Shown one piece after another: positions 6,612-14,128 of a DNA stretch of 14,188 bases (position 1 is the stretch's first letter; every line of letters starts with the position of its first letter). The notes under the pieces are model-generated. The model searched no databases, was not told the origin of the DNA, and was given only the letters and a program-made list of their open reading frames with translations. Both the position numbers and the translations under genes were made by a program. Source of the stretch: JAAFIP01 sp043778205 (GTDB lineage: Bacteria > Pseudomonadota > Gammaproteobacteria > Burkholderiales > Burkholderiaceae_C); contig JAYWGO010000122.1 of NCBI GenBank assembly GCA_043778205.1, positions 1 through 14,188 on the forward strand, written 5' to 3'.

Positions 6612-7001
6612 ATGAAACTACATTTATTTTTTACAGCTTGTTTCAGCGCTGCACTGCTGCCTGCCTGTGGCGGCGGCGGTGGCGGCAGTGCTGGCGATGG
6701 CAATAACAACAGAAATGCCTTCACCTACACCTTCACCAGCAAAAGCACGCCCAGTGTCGTTTTTACCAACGCCTCGCCCGGCTCAGCGACGGTGGCCGCC
6801 AGCGAGAATTTTCGCATTACCAATGGATTTTTTGAGCTGGGCACCCGGTCAGAAACGCCCATATCTGGCACCTGCGAGCTGCGTTTGGTGAGACTGGGTG
6901 TGAACGAGTTTGAAGCCAATCTGTCGGCTGCGCCGTGCGTTAAAACCATTGTCTTTTCCAAAGGCGGGGTCTTGTCGGGCATGACGGTAACGGCTAAGTA
7001 A
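6612..7001 (+). CDS. Small putative lipoprotein of unknown function
   Basis: This 129-residue protein has a lipoprotein signal: a short hydrophobic stretch ends in LLPAC with the modified Cys at 19, followed directly by six glycines and a Ser/Asn-rich linker to about residue 35. That Cys-polyGly linker is common in betaproteobacterial lipoproteins. The remaining ~90 residues look beta-rich and contain two further cysteines (88 and 109) that could form a disulfide. ATG 6612 is chosen because AAAGG precedes it by seven bases and the signal peptide then begins properly; a TTG at 6597 would add five residues. Residue 20 is Gly, not the Asp that acts as an inner-membrane retention signal in E. coli. 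No domain is recognised. It lies 131 bases after the MipA-type gene and before the efflux operon, and may be independent of both. Confidence 0.75.
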   Translation: MKLHLFFTACFSAALLPACGGGGGGSAGDGNNNRNAFTYTFTSKSTPSVVFTNASPGSATVAASENFRITNGFFELGTRSETPISGTCELRLVRLGVNEFEANLSAAPCVKTIVFSKGGVLSGMTVTAK

Positions 7002-7098
7002 CTTGCGGTTGTTTTATTTAACGACCTGCTTGCGCAACACTCGCCATACTTATTTTGAACAAGCGATAGGCTTACGCAGTGCAGGGCTGTTACTTTTT

Positions 7099-7122
7099 GT
7101 TAAATCAAACGATTGATTTAAC
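7099..7122. promoter_or_regulatory. Likely TetR-type operator, perfect 10-4-10 inverted repeat
   Basis: The arms GTTAAATCAA (7099-7108) and TTGATTTAAC (7113-7122) are perfect inverted copies separated by ACGA. The site ends 16 bases before the repressor start and directly precedes a -10-like TATACT. Size, symmetry and position are typical for autoregulation by a TetR-family dimer, so it is most simply the operator of the adjacent repressor. Confidence 0.82.
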
Positions 7123-7126
7123 TAGC

Positions 7127-7132
7127 TATACT
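7127..7132 (+). promoter_or_regulatory. Candidate -10 box of the efflux operon (possible leaderless transcript)
   Basis: TATACT matches five of six bases of the sigma-70 -10 consensus and lies immediately beside the operator. No good -35 is seen at 16-18 bases. The predicted start point, six to seven bases downstream, coincides with the ATG at 7139, and no ribosome binding site precedes that ATG. A leaderless repressor mRNA is therefore possible. Confidence 0.45.
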
Positions 7133-7138
7133 GCGAAT

Positions 7139-7918
7139 ATGAAAAATCCCCGAACCGACGGTGAAGAATCTCGCCAACGCCTGCTGCATGCTGCGGTGCA
7201 GTGCTTTGCCGAGCACGGCTATAGCAAAACATCCACCCGCATGATCGCCACCGAGGCGGGCACCAATATTGCTGCCATTAGCTACTATTTTGGCGACAAG
7301 GCGGGCCTGTACCGCGCGGCCTTTACCGAGCCTATGGGCTCGGCGCAAGACGATATTGGCCTGTTTGCGGGCGAGCACATGGCGCTGGACGATGCCTTGC
7401 GTGGCTTTTTTAGCGGTTTTATAGACCCACTAAAGCAAAACGTGCTGGTGCGCCAATGCATTCGCCTGCACATGCGCGAGATGGTGGAGCCCACCGGCCT
7501 GTGGGAACAAGAAATAGACCAGGGCATAAAGCCCCACCATGAAGCCTTGGTGGCGCTGCTGCAGCGTCACTATGCGGTCAAAAAAGCCGACGACGATATG
7601 CACAGGCTGGCCATGTCGATTGTGGCGCTGGGCGTGCACATGTATGTGGGGCGTGACGTGAGCCTGCAAATGCACCCGCAGCTGGTAACCGGCGCCAAAG
7701 CACTTGACCTGATGGCCCAGCGGCTGGTGATGTACGCCCGCGCGATGGTGGACGCAGAAGGTGCGCGGCGCCTGGCTGCCGTTGGCAACGGACACGCCAA
7801 ACCAAGCCCTGCAAAAAGAGCCGCGCAGAACCATGCCAAAGGCAAGCCCGCACACCGCACGGCTACCGCTACCGCTACCAGTGCGCCCACAAAACTACAA
7901 GCTCTACTAAAAAGATAA
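7139..7918 (+). CDS. TetR/AcrR-family repressor, CerR/CecR-like C-terminal domain
   Basis: This 259-residue repressor is predicted to control the efflux operon it heads. The N-terminal domain holds the TetR helix-turn-helix (about 31-51: TSTRMIATEAGTNIAAISYY followed by FGDKAGLY). The C-terminal ligand domain contains a QCIRLHMREMVEPTG stretch typical of the CerR/CecR (DUF1956) group. The last ~50 residues form an Ala/Lys/Pro/Thr-rich tail with PAKRAA, KGKPA and TATATATS, which is unusual for the family and may add nonspecific DNA contact. ATG 7139 is preferred over a GTG at 7079, which would place the operator inside the coding region. The next gene starts 23 bases downstream, so co-transcription is very likely. 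The inducing ligand cannot be read from the sequence. Confidence 0.9.
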   Translation: MKNPRTDGEESRQRLLHAAVQCFAEHGYSKTSTRMIATEAGTNIAAISYYFGDKAGLYRAAFTEPMGSAQDDIGLFAGEHMALDDALRGFFSGFIDPLKQNVLVRQCIRLHMREMVEPTGLWEQEIDQGIKPHHEALVALLQRHYAVKKADDDMHRLAMSIVALGVHMYVGRDVSLQMHPQLVTGAKALDLMAQRLVMYARAMVDAEGARRLAAVGNGHAKPSPAKRAAQNHAKGKPAHRTATATATSAPTKLQALLKR

Positions 7919-7941
7919 GCACTATGAAACAAGGAGTTACC

Positions 7942-9396
7942 ATGCCACACCGCACCCCAGCTACCGCCAGTCTGCTGGCCGCTTGCCTGCTGGCAGGCTG
8001 CGCCAGCACGGCAGGCCTGCCCGATGCGCAGCGCGTGCAAACCGACAGCAACGTTACCGCCCCCGCCACATGGCAAGCCGCTGTACCGCACGGCGGTAGC
8101 CTGGCCGCTATGGGCCAGTGGTGGCAGCAGTGGGGCGACAGCCTGCTAGCCGAGCTGCTGGTAGCCGCGCAACAAGACAGCCCCACACTGGCAGCTGCGC
8201 GCACCCGCATTGCCCAGGCCCGCGCGCAGCTGACCGGGGCACAAGCTGCATCGCTGCCCAATGTGAACGCAGTGGCCCAAGCCAGCCGGGGCGTGCAAGC
8301 GCCCAAAGCCCCCGTGGCCACCAGCACCAGCGCAGGCCTGCAGGCCAGCTGGGAGATTGACCTGTTTGGCGGCAACCGCGCCAGCGCCAGCGCCGCACAA
8401 ACCCGGCTGGACTCTGCCGAGCTAGGCTGGCACGAAGCCCGCGTGGCCGTAGCGGTAGAAACTGCTGGGGCTTACTACGACTGGCTCAGCTGCCAAACCA
8501 GCGCAGCGCTTACGCAAAGCGACGCAGCCTCGCGCGCCGAGACCGCCCGCCTGGCCGAGCTGACCGCCAAGGCGGGGCTTAACGCCCCGGCCAACGCAGC
8601 GCTAGCCCGCGCCAGCGCCGCCGAAGCCGCCAGCGGCCTGCGCAGCGCCCAAGCGCAGTGCGACGTAAAACTAAAAAGCATTGTCGCCCTGACCGGGCTG
8701 CCCGAGCCTGATTTGCGCAGTAAATTACAAGCAAATATGCCAGTGGCCCAAGGAATTACTGCACAGACAGCTCTGTTTACCATAGCAAGCGTACCTGCCG
8801 ACGTGCTGGCCCAGCGGCCTGACATAGCCGCCGCGCAGCGCGCCGTGGCCGCTGCCAGCGCCGATGCCCGTGCGGCAGACGCGCGCCGCCTGCCTATCTT
8901 GTCGCTCAATGGCTCGATCGCCGGTGCCACCCTGCGCCAAGGCGGCCAAAGCACCGAAGGCATTACCTGGGCGCTGGGCCCCATAGCCCTTACCGTGCCG
9001 CTCCTGGACGGTGGCCGCAACCGCGCTAACGCCCAGGCCGCCGTAGCCGCCTACGACGAAGCCGTGGTGGCCCTGCGCGGCAAAGCACGCAACGCAGTGC
9101 GCGAGGTAGAAGAAGCCTTGGTGAACCTGGACAGCACCGCCCAGCGCAGCGCCGATGTGCAAACCGCCGCTGCCGGCTACCAAACGGCACTGGTGGCCAC
9201 CCAAGCCCGCTACAAAGCCGGCCTGGCCAGCCTGGTGGAACTTGAAGACGCACGCCGCAGCGCCGTGCAGTCCCAGCAAAGCCAGCTGGCCCTGAGCCGC
9301 GAACGCATAGCCGCATGGCTGGCCTTGTACCGCGCAGCAGGCGGCGGCTGGACAGCGCAAAGCGCTTTGCCTGCCCTGATGCCCACCCCGCTGTAG
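7942..9396 (+). CDS. Efflux outer-membrane factor lipoprotein, NodT/OprM family
   Basis: This is the outer-membrane channel of a tripartite efflux pump, 484 residues long. It has a signal peptide with lipobox LLAGC (Cys20) and two OEP repeats rich in Ala/Gln coiled-coil helices. Family motifs include QWWQQWGDSLL near the N-terminus, ASWEIDLFGGNR, VPADVLAQRPDI and the matching second-repeat stretch. ATG 7942 is preferred over ATG 7924 because AAGGAG (7931-7936) lies five bases before it, and the upstream ATG would sit in front of that site. Residues ~260-283, just before VPADVL, are encoded by a copy of the dispersed repeat, which lengthens a linker in frame without disrupting the conserved motif. 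It is the second gene of the tetR-omf-adaptor-pump operon. Confidence 0.93.
   Translation: MPHRTPATASLLAACLLAGCASTAGLPDAQRVQTDSNVTAPATWQAAVPHGGSLAAMGQWWQQWGDSLLAELLVAAQQDSPTLAAARTRIAQARAQLTGAQAASLPNVNAVAQASRGVQAPKAPVATSTSAGLQASWEIDLFGGNRASASAAQTRLDSAELGWHEARVAVAVETAGAYYDWLSCQTSAALTQSDAASRAETARLAELTAKAGLNAPANAALARASAAEAASGLRSAQAQCDVKLKSIVALTGLPEPDLRSKLQANMPVAQGITAQTALFTIASVPADVLAQRPDIAAAQRAVAAASADARAADARRLPILSLNGSIAGATLRQGGQSTEGITWALGPIALTVPLLDGGRNRANAQAAVAAYDEAVVALRGKARNAVREVEEALVNLDSTAQRSADVQTAAAGYQTALVATQARYKAGLASLVELEDARRSAVQSQQSQLALSRERIAAWLALYRAAGGGWTAQSALPALMPTPL
8721..8790 (+). repeat. Dispersed repeat family, copy 2 (in frame within the outer-membrane factor)
   Basis: This ~70-bp element contains GTGGCCCAAGGAATTACTGCA and aligns without gaps to copy 1. 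It lies in the same orientation and the same reading frame, giving PVAQGITAQTALFTIAS compared with SMAQGNAARVAIKYIVI in pglL. It is the most diverged copy, and noticeably AT-richer than the gene around it. Confidence 0.65.
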
Positions 9397-9496
9397 CACA
9401 AGACACCGCCTAAAGCCACAACCCCAGCCAAGCCCCCACCCACCCATGGTGGCCGCCCTGAACCCATTTACCCACTTTACCCCGCGTGGAATTTTT

Positions 9497-10669
9497 ATGA
9501 CACTAAACCAAATCTTCAAAGCCAACACTACCGCTACCGTAGCTGCTTGTGCGGTTCTTATAGCGACTGCGGGTCTGCTGGCCTCGCAAACCTGGGCACA
9601 AAGCGACAAGCCTGCGGATAAAAAGGGCGCTGCTGCTGGTTCTGCCGTTGCCAAAGCCGCCTTAAGCGTCAACGCGGTCAGCCCCAGCAACGCCGCACTG
9701 GGCCTGCAGCTGCAAGCCAACGGCAACGTAACCGCCTGGCAAGAGGCCATTATTGGTGCTGAGGTCAACGGCCTCAAACTGCTGGAGGTACGTGTCAACG
9801 TGGGCGATATGGTGAAAAAAGGCCAAGTGCTGGCCACCTTCAGCGCCGACACCGCCCGCGCTGACGTGCTGCAAGCCCAGGCCAGCGTGGCCGAGGCGCA
9901 GGCCACCGAACAAGAAGCCGCCGCCAACGCCGCCCGCGCCCGCAGCCTGCAAGACACCGGGGCACTGAGCGCCCAGCAAATTGCGCAATACACCACCGCC
10001 GAGACCACCGCCAAAGCCCGCGTGGCATCAAGCCGCGCCATGCTCACCAACGCCCAGGTGCGCTTAAAAAACGGCCAGCTCACTGCGCCGGACAACGGCG
10101 TAATTTCGGCCCGCTTGGCCACCGTGGGCTCGGTGGTGAACGCTGGCAGCGAGCTGTTTCGCATGATTCGCCAAGGCCGCCTGGAGTGGCGCGCTGAAGT
10201 TACCAGCACCGAGGTGGCGCGTATCAAGCCGGGTACTACTGCTTTGGTTACCGCCGCCAGTGGCGCGCAGGTGCAAGGCAAGGTGCGCACCATCGCCCCC
10301 ACGGTGGATGCGCAAACCCGCAACGCCCTGGTGTATGTCGACCTGCCGCCCAACGCCGACATCAAGGCCGGGATGTTTGCCAAAGGCGAATTTGCCCTGG
10401 GCAGCGCCAACGCCCTGACCCTACCGCAGCAGACCCTGGTGCTGCGCGACGGCTTTACCTACGCCATGCGCATTGAGGCCAACAACAAGGTCAGCCAGGT
10501 CAAGCTGCAAACCGGCCGCCGCGCAGGCGACGCGGTAGAAATACTGCAAGGCGCTAAAACTGGCGAGCGCTATGTGGCCAGTGGCGCGGCGTTTTTGGCC
10601 GATGGCGATACCGTCAAGGTTGTGGCGGCCAGTGCACTTGCGCCCACTGCACTAGCCCCCGTAAAGTAA
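9497..10669 (+). CDS. RND efflux periplasmic adaptor subunit (membrane fusion protein)
   Basis: This 390-residue adaptor bridges the inner-membrane pump and the outer-membrane channel. The N-terminal ~34 residues are a signal sequence, probably cleaved after TWA; a lipobox-like VAAC at 15-18 lies too early in the hydrophobic core to be convincing. The domains run in order: the first lipoyl half (EAIIGAEVNGLKLLEVRVNVGDMVKKGQVL), an alpha-hairpin rich in Ala/Gln/Glu, the second lipoyl half (TAPDNGVISARLATVGSVV), then the beta-barrel and membrane-proximal domains. ATG 9497 with GTGGA six bases upstream is chosen over ATG 9446, which would place an unrelated segment before the signal peptide. It lies 100 bases after the outer-membrane factor and 98 bases before the pump, a gap filled by a dispersed repeat. 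Confidence 0.94.
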   Translation: MTLNQIFKANTTATVAACAVLIATAGLLASQTWAQSDKPADKKGAAAGSAVAKAALSVNAVSPSNAALGLQLQANGNVTAWQEAIIGAEVNGLKLLEVRVNVGDMVKKGQVLATFSADTARADVLQAQASVAEAQATEQEAAANAARARSLQDTGALSAQQIAQYTTAETTAKARVASSRAMLTNAQVRLKNGQLTAPDNGVISARLATVGSVVNAGSELFRMIRQGRLEWRAEVTSTEVARIKPGTTALVTAASGAQVQGKVRTIAPTVDAQTRNALVYVDLPPNADIKAGMFAKGEFALGSANALTLPQQTLVLRDGFTYAMRIEANNKVSQVKLQTGRRAGDAVEILQGAKTGERYVASGAAFLADGDTVKVVAASALAPTALAPVK

Positions 10670-10681
10670 GTGTTAAAAGTG

Positions 10682-10750
10682 AAAAGTGCACTAAAAGTGC
10701 CTAAGGCCCAAGGAAATGCTGCTCAAGCAGCTATGTTTTTAATAGTATTG
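10682..10750 (+). repeat. Dispersed repeat family, copy 3 (between adaptor and pump genes)
   Basis: It carries GGCCCAAGGAAATGCTGC (10705-10722), identical over 18 bases to copy 1, then CAAGCAGCTATG and an AT-rich tail. GCTGC-TCAA-GCAGC inside it can fold as a small hairpin. It occupies most of the 98-base gap within the operon and stops shortly before the pump ribosome binding region (AGAGA around 10754). Confidence 0.8.
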
Positions 10751-10767
10751 TCAGAGAGAACCACCCC

Positions 10768-13700
10768 ATGAACGTATCTGCTTGGTGCATCCGCAACCCG
10801 ATTGCGTCGATCATGTTTTTTGTCATGCTCAGCTTTGCCGGCATGCTGGGCTACCAAAGCATGAAAGTGCAAAACTTTCCTGATTTGGACGTGCCCAACA
10901 TCATCATCAGCGCCAGCCTGCCCGGCGGCTCGCCGGCCCAGCTAGAGACCGAGGTCGCCCGCAAGATTGAAAACTCAATCGCCTCGCTGGAAGGCTTGAA
11001 GAATATTTACACCAAAGTGCAAGACGGTATGGTCACCATCACCGCCGAGTTTCGCATTGAAAAACCCACCCAAGAAGCGCTGGACGAAACCCGCTCTGCC
11101 GTGCAGCAAGTGCGCAGCGACCTGCCCGCTGACCTGCGCGACCCCGTGGTCAGCAAGGTCAACATCTCGGGCGGCGCCGTACTAGCCTATACCGTGCGCA
11201 TTCCGTCGATGGACGACGAGGCTTTGTCCTGGTTTGTCGACGACACCATCACCCGCCGCCTGCTGGCGGTCAAAGGGGTAGGCTCGGTAGCGCGCGTGGG
11301 CGGCGTGAGCCGTGAGGTGCGCATCACGCTGGACAGCGCCAAAATGCAGTCGCTGGGGGTTAGCGCGGCGGCTGTGTCGCGCCAACTGCGCGACGTGCAA
11401 ATGGAAACCGCCGGGGGCCGCACCAACCTGGGCAGCAGCGAGCAGCCTGTGCGCACGCTGGCCACTGTCAAATCAGCGGCTGAGATTGCCGCCATCGAGC
11501 TATCGCTGGATGGCAACGGACGCAAAATTCGCCTAGACCAAATTGCGCAGGTGAGCGACACCATTGCCGAGCCACGCTCTAGCGCGCTGCTCAACGGCGT
11601 GCCCGTAGTGGGCTTTGAAATTGCGCGCAGCAAAGGGGCCAGCGAGGTGGACGCAGGGCGCGGCGTGCGCGCGGTGCTGGCCGAGCTCAAAGTTTCGCAC
11701 CCTGACATGGAGCTGTCGGAGGCGTTTGACTTTGTGACCCCGGTTGAAGAAGAATACGCCGCCTCGCTGACCCTGCTGATCGAAGGCGCGCTGCTGGCAG
11801 TGCTGGTGGTGTGGCTGTTTTTGCGCGACTGGCGGGCTACCTTTGTCTCGGCTGTGGCGCTGCCGCTGTCGGTCATTCCGGCTTTTATTGGCATGAACTA
11901 CCTGGGCTTTTCCATCAACGTAGTGACGCTACTGGCACTGAGTTTGGTGATTGGCATTTTGGTAGACGATGCGATCGTGGAGGTGGAAAACATCGTGCGC
12001 CACTTGCGCATGGGCAAAACCCCCTACCAGGCCGCGATGGAAGCGGCCGATGAAATTGGCGTGGCCGTGATCGCCATCACCTTTACCCTGATTGCGGTAT
12101 TTTTACCTACCGCATTCATGAGCGGCATTGTGGGCAAATTCTTCAAGCAGTTTGGCTGGACCGCCGCGCTGGCGGTGTTTGCCTCCTTGGTGGTGGCGCG
12201 CATGCTCACGCCCATGATGGCGGCCTATATTTTGAAACCCATCCCCAGCGGCCATGTGGTGAAAGACGGTGCGCTGATGCAATGGTACATGCGCGCCAGC
12301 CGCTGGTGTTTGCGCTACCGCTGGATCACCGTGGCAGCAGCGTTAGCCTTTTTTGCAGGCTCCATCATGCTGATTCCGCAGCTGCCCAAAGGCTTTATTC
12401 CGCCCGACGACAACTCGCAAACCCAAGTGAACATTGAGCTGCCGCCGGGCACCAAGCTGGCTGAGACCAGCGTAGCCGCCGAAGCCGCGCGGCTGCTGGT
12501 CAGCAAGGTACCGCACGTCAAGTCGATCTACACCACCATCGGCGGTGGCTCGGCAGGCAGTGACCCGTTTGCACCGGGCGGTGCGGCAGAGGCGCGCAAA
12601 GCCACACTCACCGTGCTGCTGGCAGACCGCGGCACACGGCCCCGCAAGCAAGGCATTGAAAACGACATTCGCAAAGCGCTAGAGGAACTGCCCGGTGTGC
12701 GCAGCAAAGTAGGCTTGGGCGGTTCGGGCGAAAAGTACGTACTGGCCTTAACCGGTGAAGACCCGCTAGCGCTGTCTGCCGCCGCCGCCGCAGTAGAAAA
12801 AGACCTGCGCACGATTCCTGGCCTGGGCTCGGTAGCGTCTAGCGCCTCCCTGGTGCGCCCCGAGCTGACCGTGCGGCCCGACTTTGCCCGCATGGCCGAC
12901 CTGGGCGTGACCAGCATGGCCATTGGCGAGACCCTGCGCATAGCCACCGTGGGCGACTACGATGCCTCATTGCCCAAGCTGAACCTGGCGCAGCGCCAAG
13001 TGCCCATCGTGGTGCGTTTGTCCGACGATGCGCGCAACAACCTCAGCGCGCTAGAGCGGCTGATGGTGGCCGGCAGCCGCGGCCCAGTGATGCTCAGCCA
13101 AGTGGCCAGCATTGAACTCTCAGGCGGCCCGGCCGTGATTGACCGGTTTAACCGCGCACGCAACGTGCAGTTTGAGGTGGAGCTCTCAGGCCTGCCGCTG
13201 GGTGACGTAACTGCACTGGTAGACAAACTGCCCGCCATCCAAAACCTGCCTGCGGGTGTCAAACAGGTCACCATTGGCGATGCCGAGGTGATGGGCGAGC
13301 TGTTTGCCAGCTTTGGCTTGGCCATGATGACAGCTGTGCTGTGCATCTACATTGTGCTGGTGCTGCTGTTCAAAGACTTTTTGCACCCCATGACGATTTT
13401 GGCGGCACTGCCTTTGTCTTTAGGCGGTGCGTTTGTCGGCTTGCTGCTGGCAGACAAGAGCTTCTCCATGCCGTCATTGATTGGCCTGATTATGCTGATG
13501 GGCATTGCCACTAAAAACTCGATCTTGCTGGTGGAATACGCCATAGAAGCCCGCCGCGGCCGCCCCGCCACCGAGACGCAGCCGGCCATCCCGCCCATGA
13601 GCCGCCTCGACGCGCTGCTAGACGCATGCCACAAGCGCGTGCGCCCGATTGTGATGACCACCATTGCCATGGGCGCAGGCATGTTGCCCATTGCCCTGAG

Positions 13701-13911
13701 CTGGGGCGCAGCCGACGGCAGCTTTCGATCGCCCATGGGTGTGGCGGTGTTAGGCGGCTTGATGACATCGACCTTGCTCAGCCTGCTGGTGATACCGTCG
13801 GTCTATACGTTTGTAGATGACTTTGAGCATTTTTGCGGCAAGCTGTGGCGCAAGGTGTTTCGGCGCGGGGCTGCTGCTGGCAGTTTGCACGAGGTCTCGG
13901 CTAAGGTCTAA
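10768..13911 (+). CDS. RND efflux pump inner-membrane transporter, HAE-1-like (AcrB family)
   Basis: This 1047-residue proton-driven transporter has the normal length for the family. It exports substrates from the periplasm or inner membrane through the adaptor and outer-membrane factor encoded upstream. TM1 is near residues 13-31 (IASIMFFVMLSFAGMLGY). The first large periplasmic loop follows, then TM2-TM6. TM4 contains GILVDDAIVEVENI with the proton-relay Asp400/Asp401, corresponding to AcrB Asp407/408. TM10 has the partner Lys916 in GIATKNSILLVEYA, corresponding to Lys940. These residues indicate an active antiporter of the hydrophobe/amphiphile type rather than a heavy-metal pump. Substrates cannot be deduced. 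It is the last gene of the operon. A dispersed repeat begins 19 bases after the stop, and no clear intrinsic terminator was found. Confidence 0.96.
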   Translation: MNVSAWCIRNPIASIMFFVMLSFAGMLGYQSMKVQNFPDLDVPNIIISASLPGGSPAQLETEVARKIENSIASLEGLKNIYTKVQDGMVTITAEFRIEKPTQEALDETRSAVQQVRSDLPADLRDPVVSKVNISGGAVLAYTVRIPSMDDEALSWFVDDTITRRLLAVKGVGSVARVGGVSREVRITLDSAKMQSLGVSAAAVSRQLRDVQMETAGGRTNLGSSEQPVRTLATVKSAAEIAAIELSLDGNGRKIRLDQIAQVSDTIAEPRSSALLNGVPVVGFEIARSKGASEVDAGRGVRAVLAELKVSHPDMELSEAFDFVTPVEEEYAASLTLLIEGALLAVLVVWLFLRDWRATFVSAVALPLSVIPAFIGMNYLGFSINVVTLLALSLVIGILVDDAIVEVENIVRHLRMGKTPYQAAMEAADEIGVAVIAITFTLIAVFLPTAFMSGIVGKFFKQFGWTAALAVFASLVVARMLTPMMAAYILKPIPSGHVVKDGALMQWYMRASRWCLRYRWITVAAALAFFAGSIMLIPQLPKGFIPPDDNSQTQVNIELPPGTKLAETSVAAEAARLLVSKVPHVKSIYTTIGGGSAGSDPFAPGGAAEARKATLTVLLADRGTRPRKQGIENDIRKALEELPGVRSKVGLGGSGEKYVLALTGEDPLALSAAAAAVEKDLRTIPGLGSVASSASLVRPELTVRPDFARMADLGVTSMAIGETLRIATVGDYDASLPKLNLAQRQVPIVVRLSDDARNNLSALERLMVAGSRGPVMLSQVASIELSGGPAVIDRFNRARNVQFEVELSGLPLGDVTALVDKLPAIQNLPAGVKQVTIGDAEVMGELFASFGLAMMTAVLCIYIVLVLLFKDFLHPMTILAALPLSLGGAFVGLLLADKSFSMPSLIGLIMLMGIATKNSILLVEYAIEARRGRPATETQPAIPPMSRLDALLDACHKRVRPIVMTTIAMGAGMLPIALSWGAADGSFRSPMGVAVLGGLMTSTLLSLLVIPSVYTFVDDFEHFCGKLWRKVFRRGAAAGSLHEVSAKV

Positions 13912-13930
13912 TTGTGTTTGTGCGCTGTTT

Positions 13931-14000
13931 ATTTTTAAGCTGAAATGGCTTATTGCCCAAGGAAATAATGCTTAGGTAGCTATGGTTTTTGTAGTGTCTT
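13931..14000 (+). repeat. Dispersed repeat family, copy 4 (downstream of pump gene)
   Basis: It shares the core GCCCAAGGAAAT (13955-13966) and GGTAGCTATGG (13976-13986), plus the T-rich tail of copy 3, in the same orientation as the other copies. It lies in non-coding DNA just after the efflux operon. Confidence 0.72.
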
Positions 14001-14034
14001 GGTTGACTTTTTGCTTGCTTGTTAGCTTGGCTTA

Positions 14035-14128
14035 GGTTGTTTTAGCAGCCCGTAGCAAGGCTTGTGTGCCTTAGTTTGCTTGGGTGCTTGTCTGCGGTTG
14101 TTTTAGCAGCCCGTGGCAAGGCTTATGT
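14035..14128 (+). repeat. Pair of 33-bp direct repeats, 61-bp period
   Basis: A 33-base unit starting GGTTGTTTTAGCAGCCCGT occurs at 14035-14067 and 14096-14128 with two mismatches, separated by 28 unique bases. The rest of 13912-14188 contains no gene that I can support. No third copy follows before the window ends. Confidence 0.85.

Noticed and set aside
8725..10410. Long (561-codon) open frame on the - strand
   Set aside because: It lies antisense to the well-supported outer-membrane factor and adaptor genes. The translation has no recognisable family and is Ala/Ser/Arg-rich, as expected for a GC-rich antisense shadow.
14035..14128. Minimal CRISPR array (33-bp repeats, 28-bp spacer)
   Set aside because: There are only two units with mismatches, no characteristic repeat end and no cas genes. 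A simple direct repeat is the better reading.
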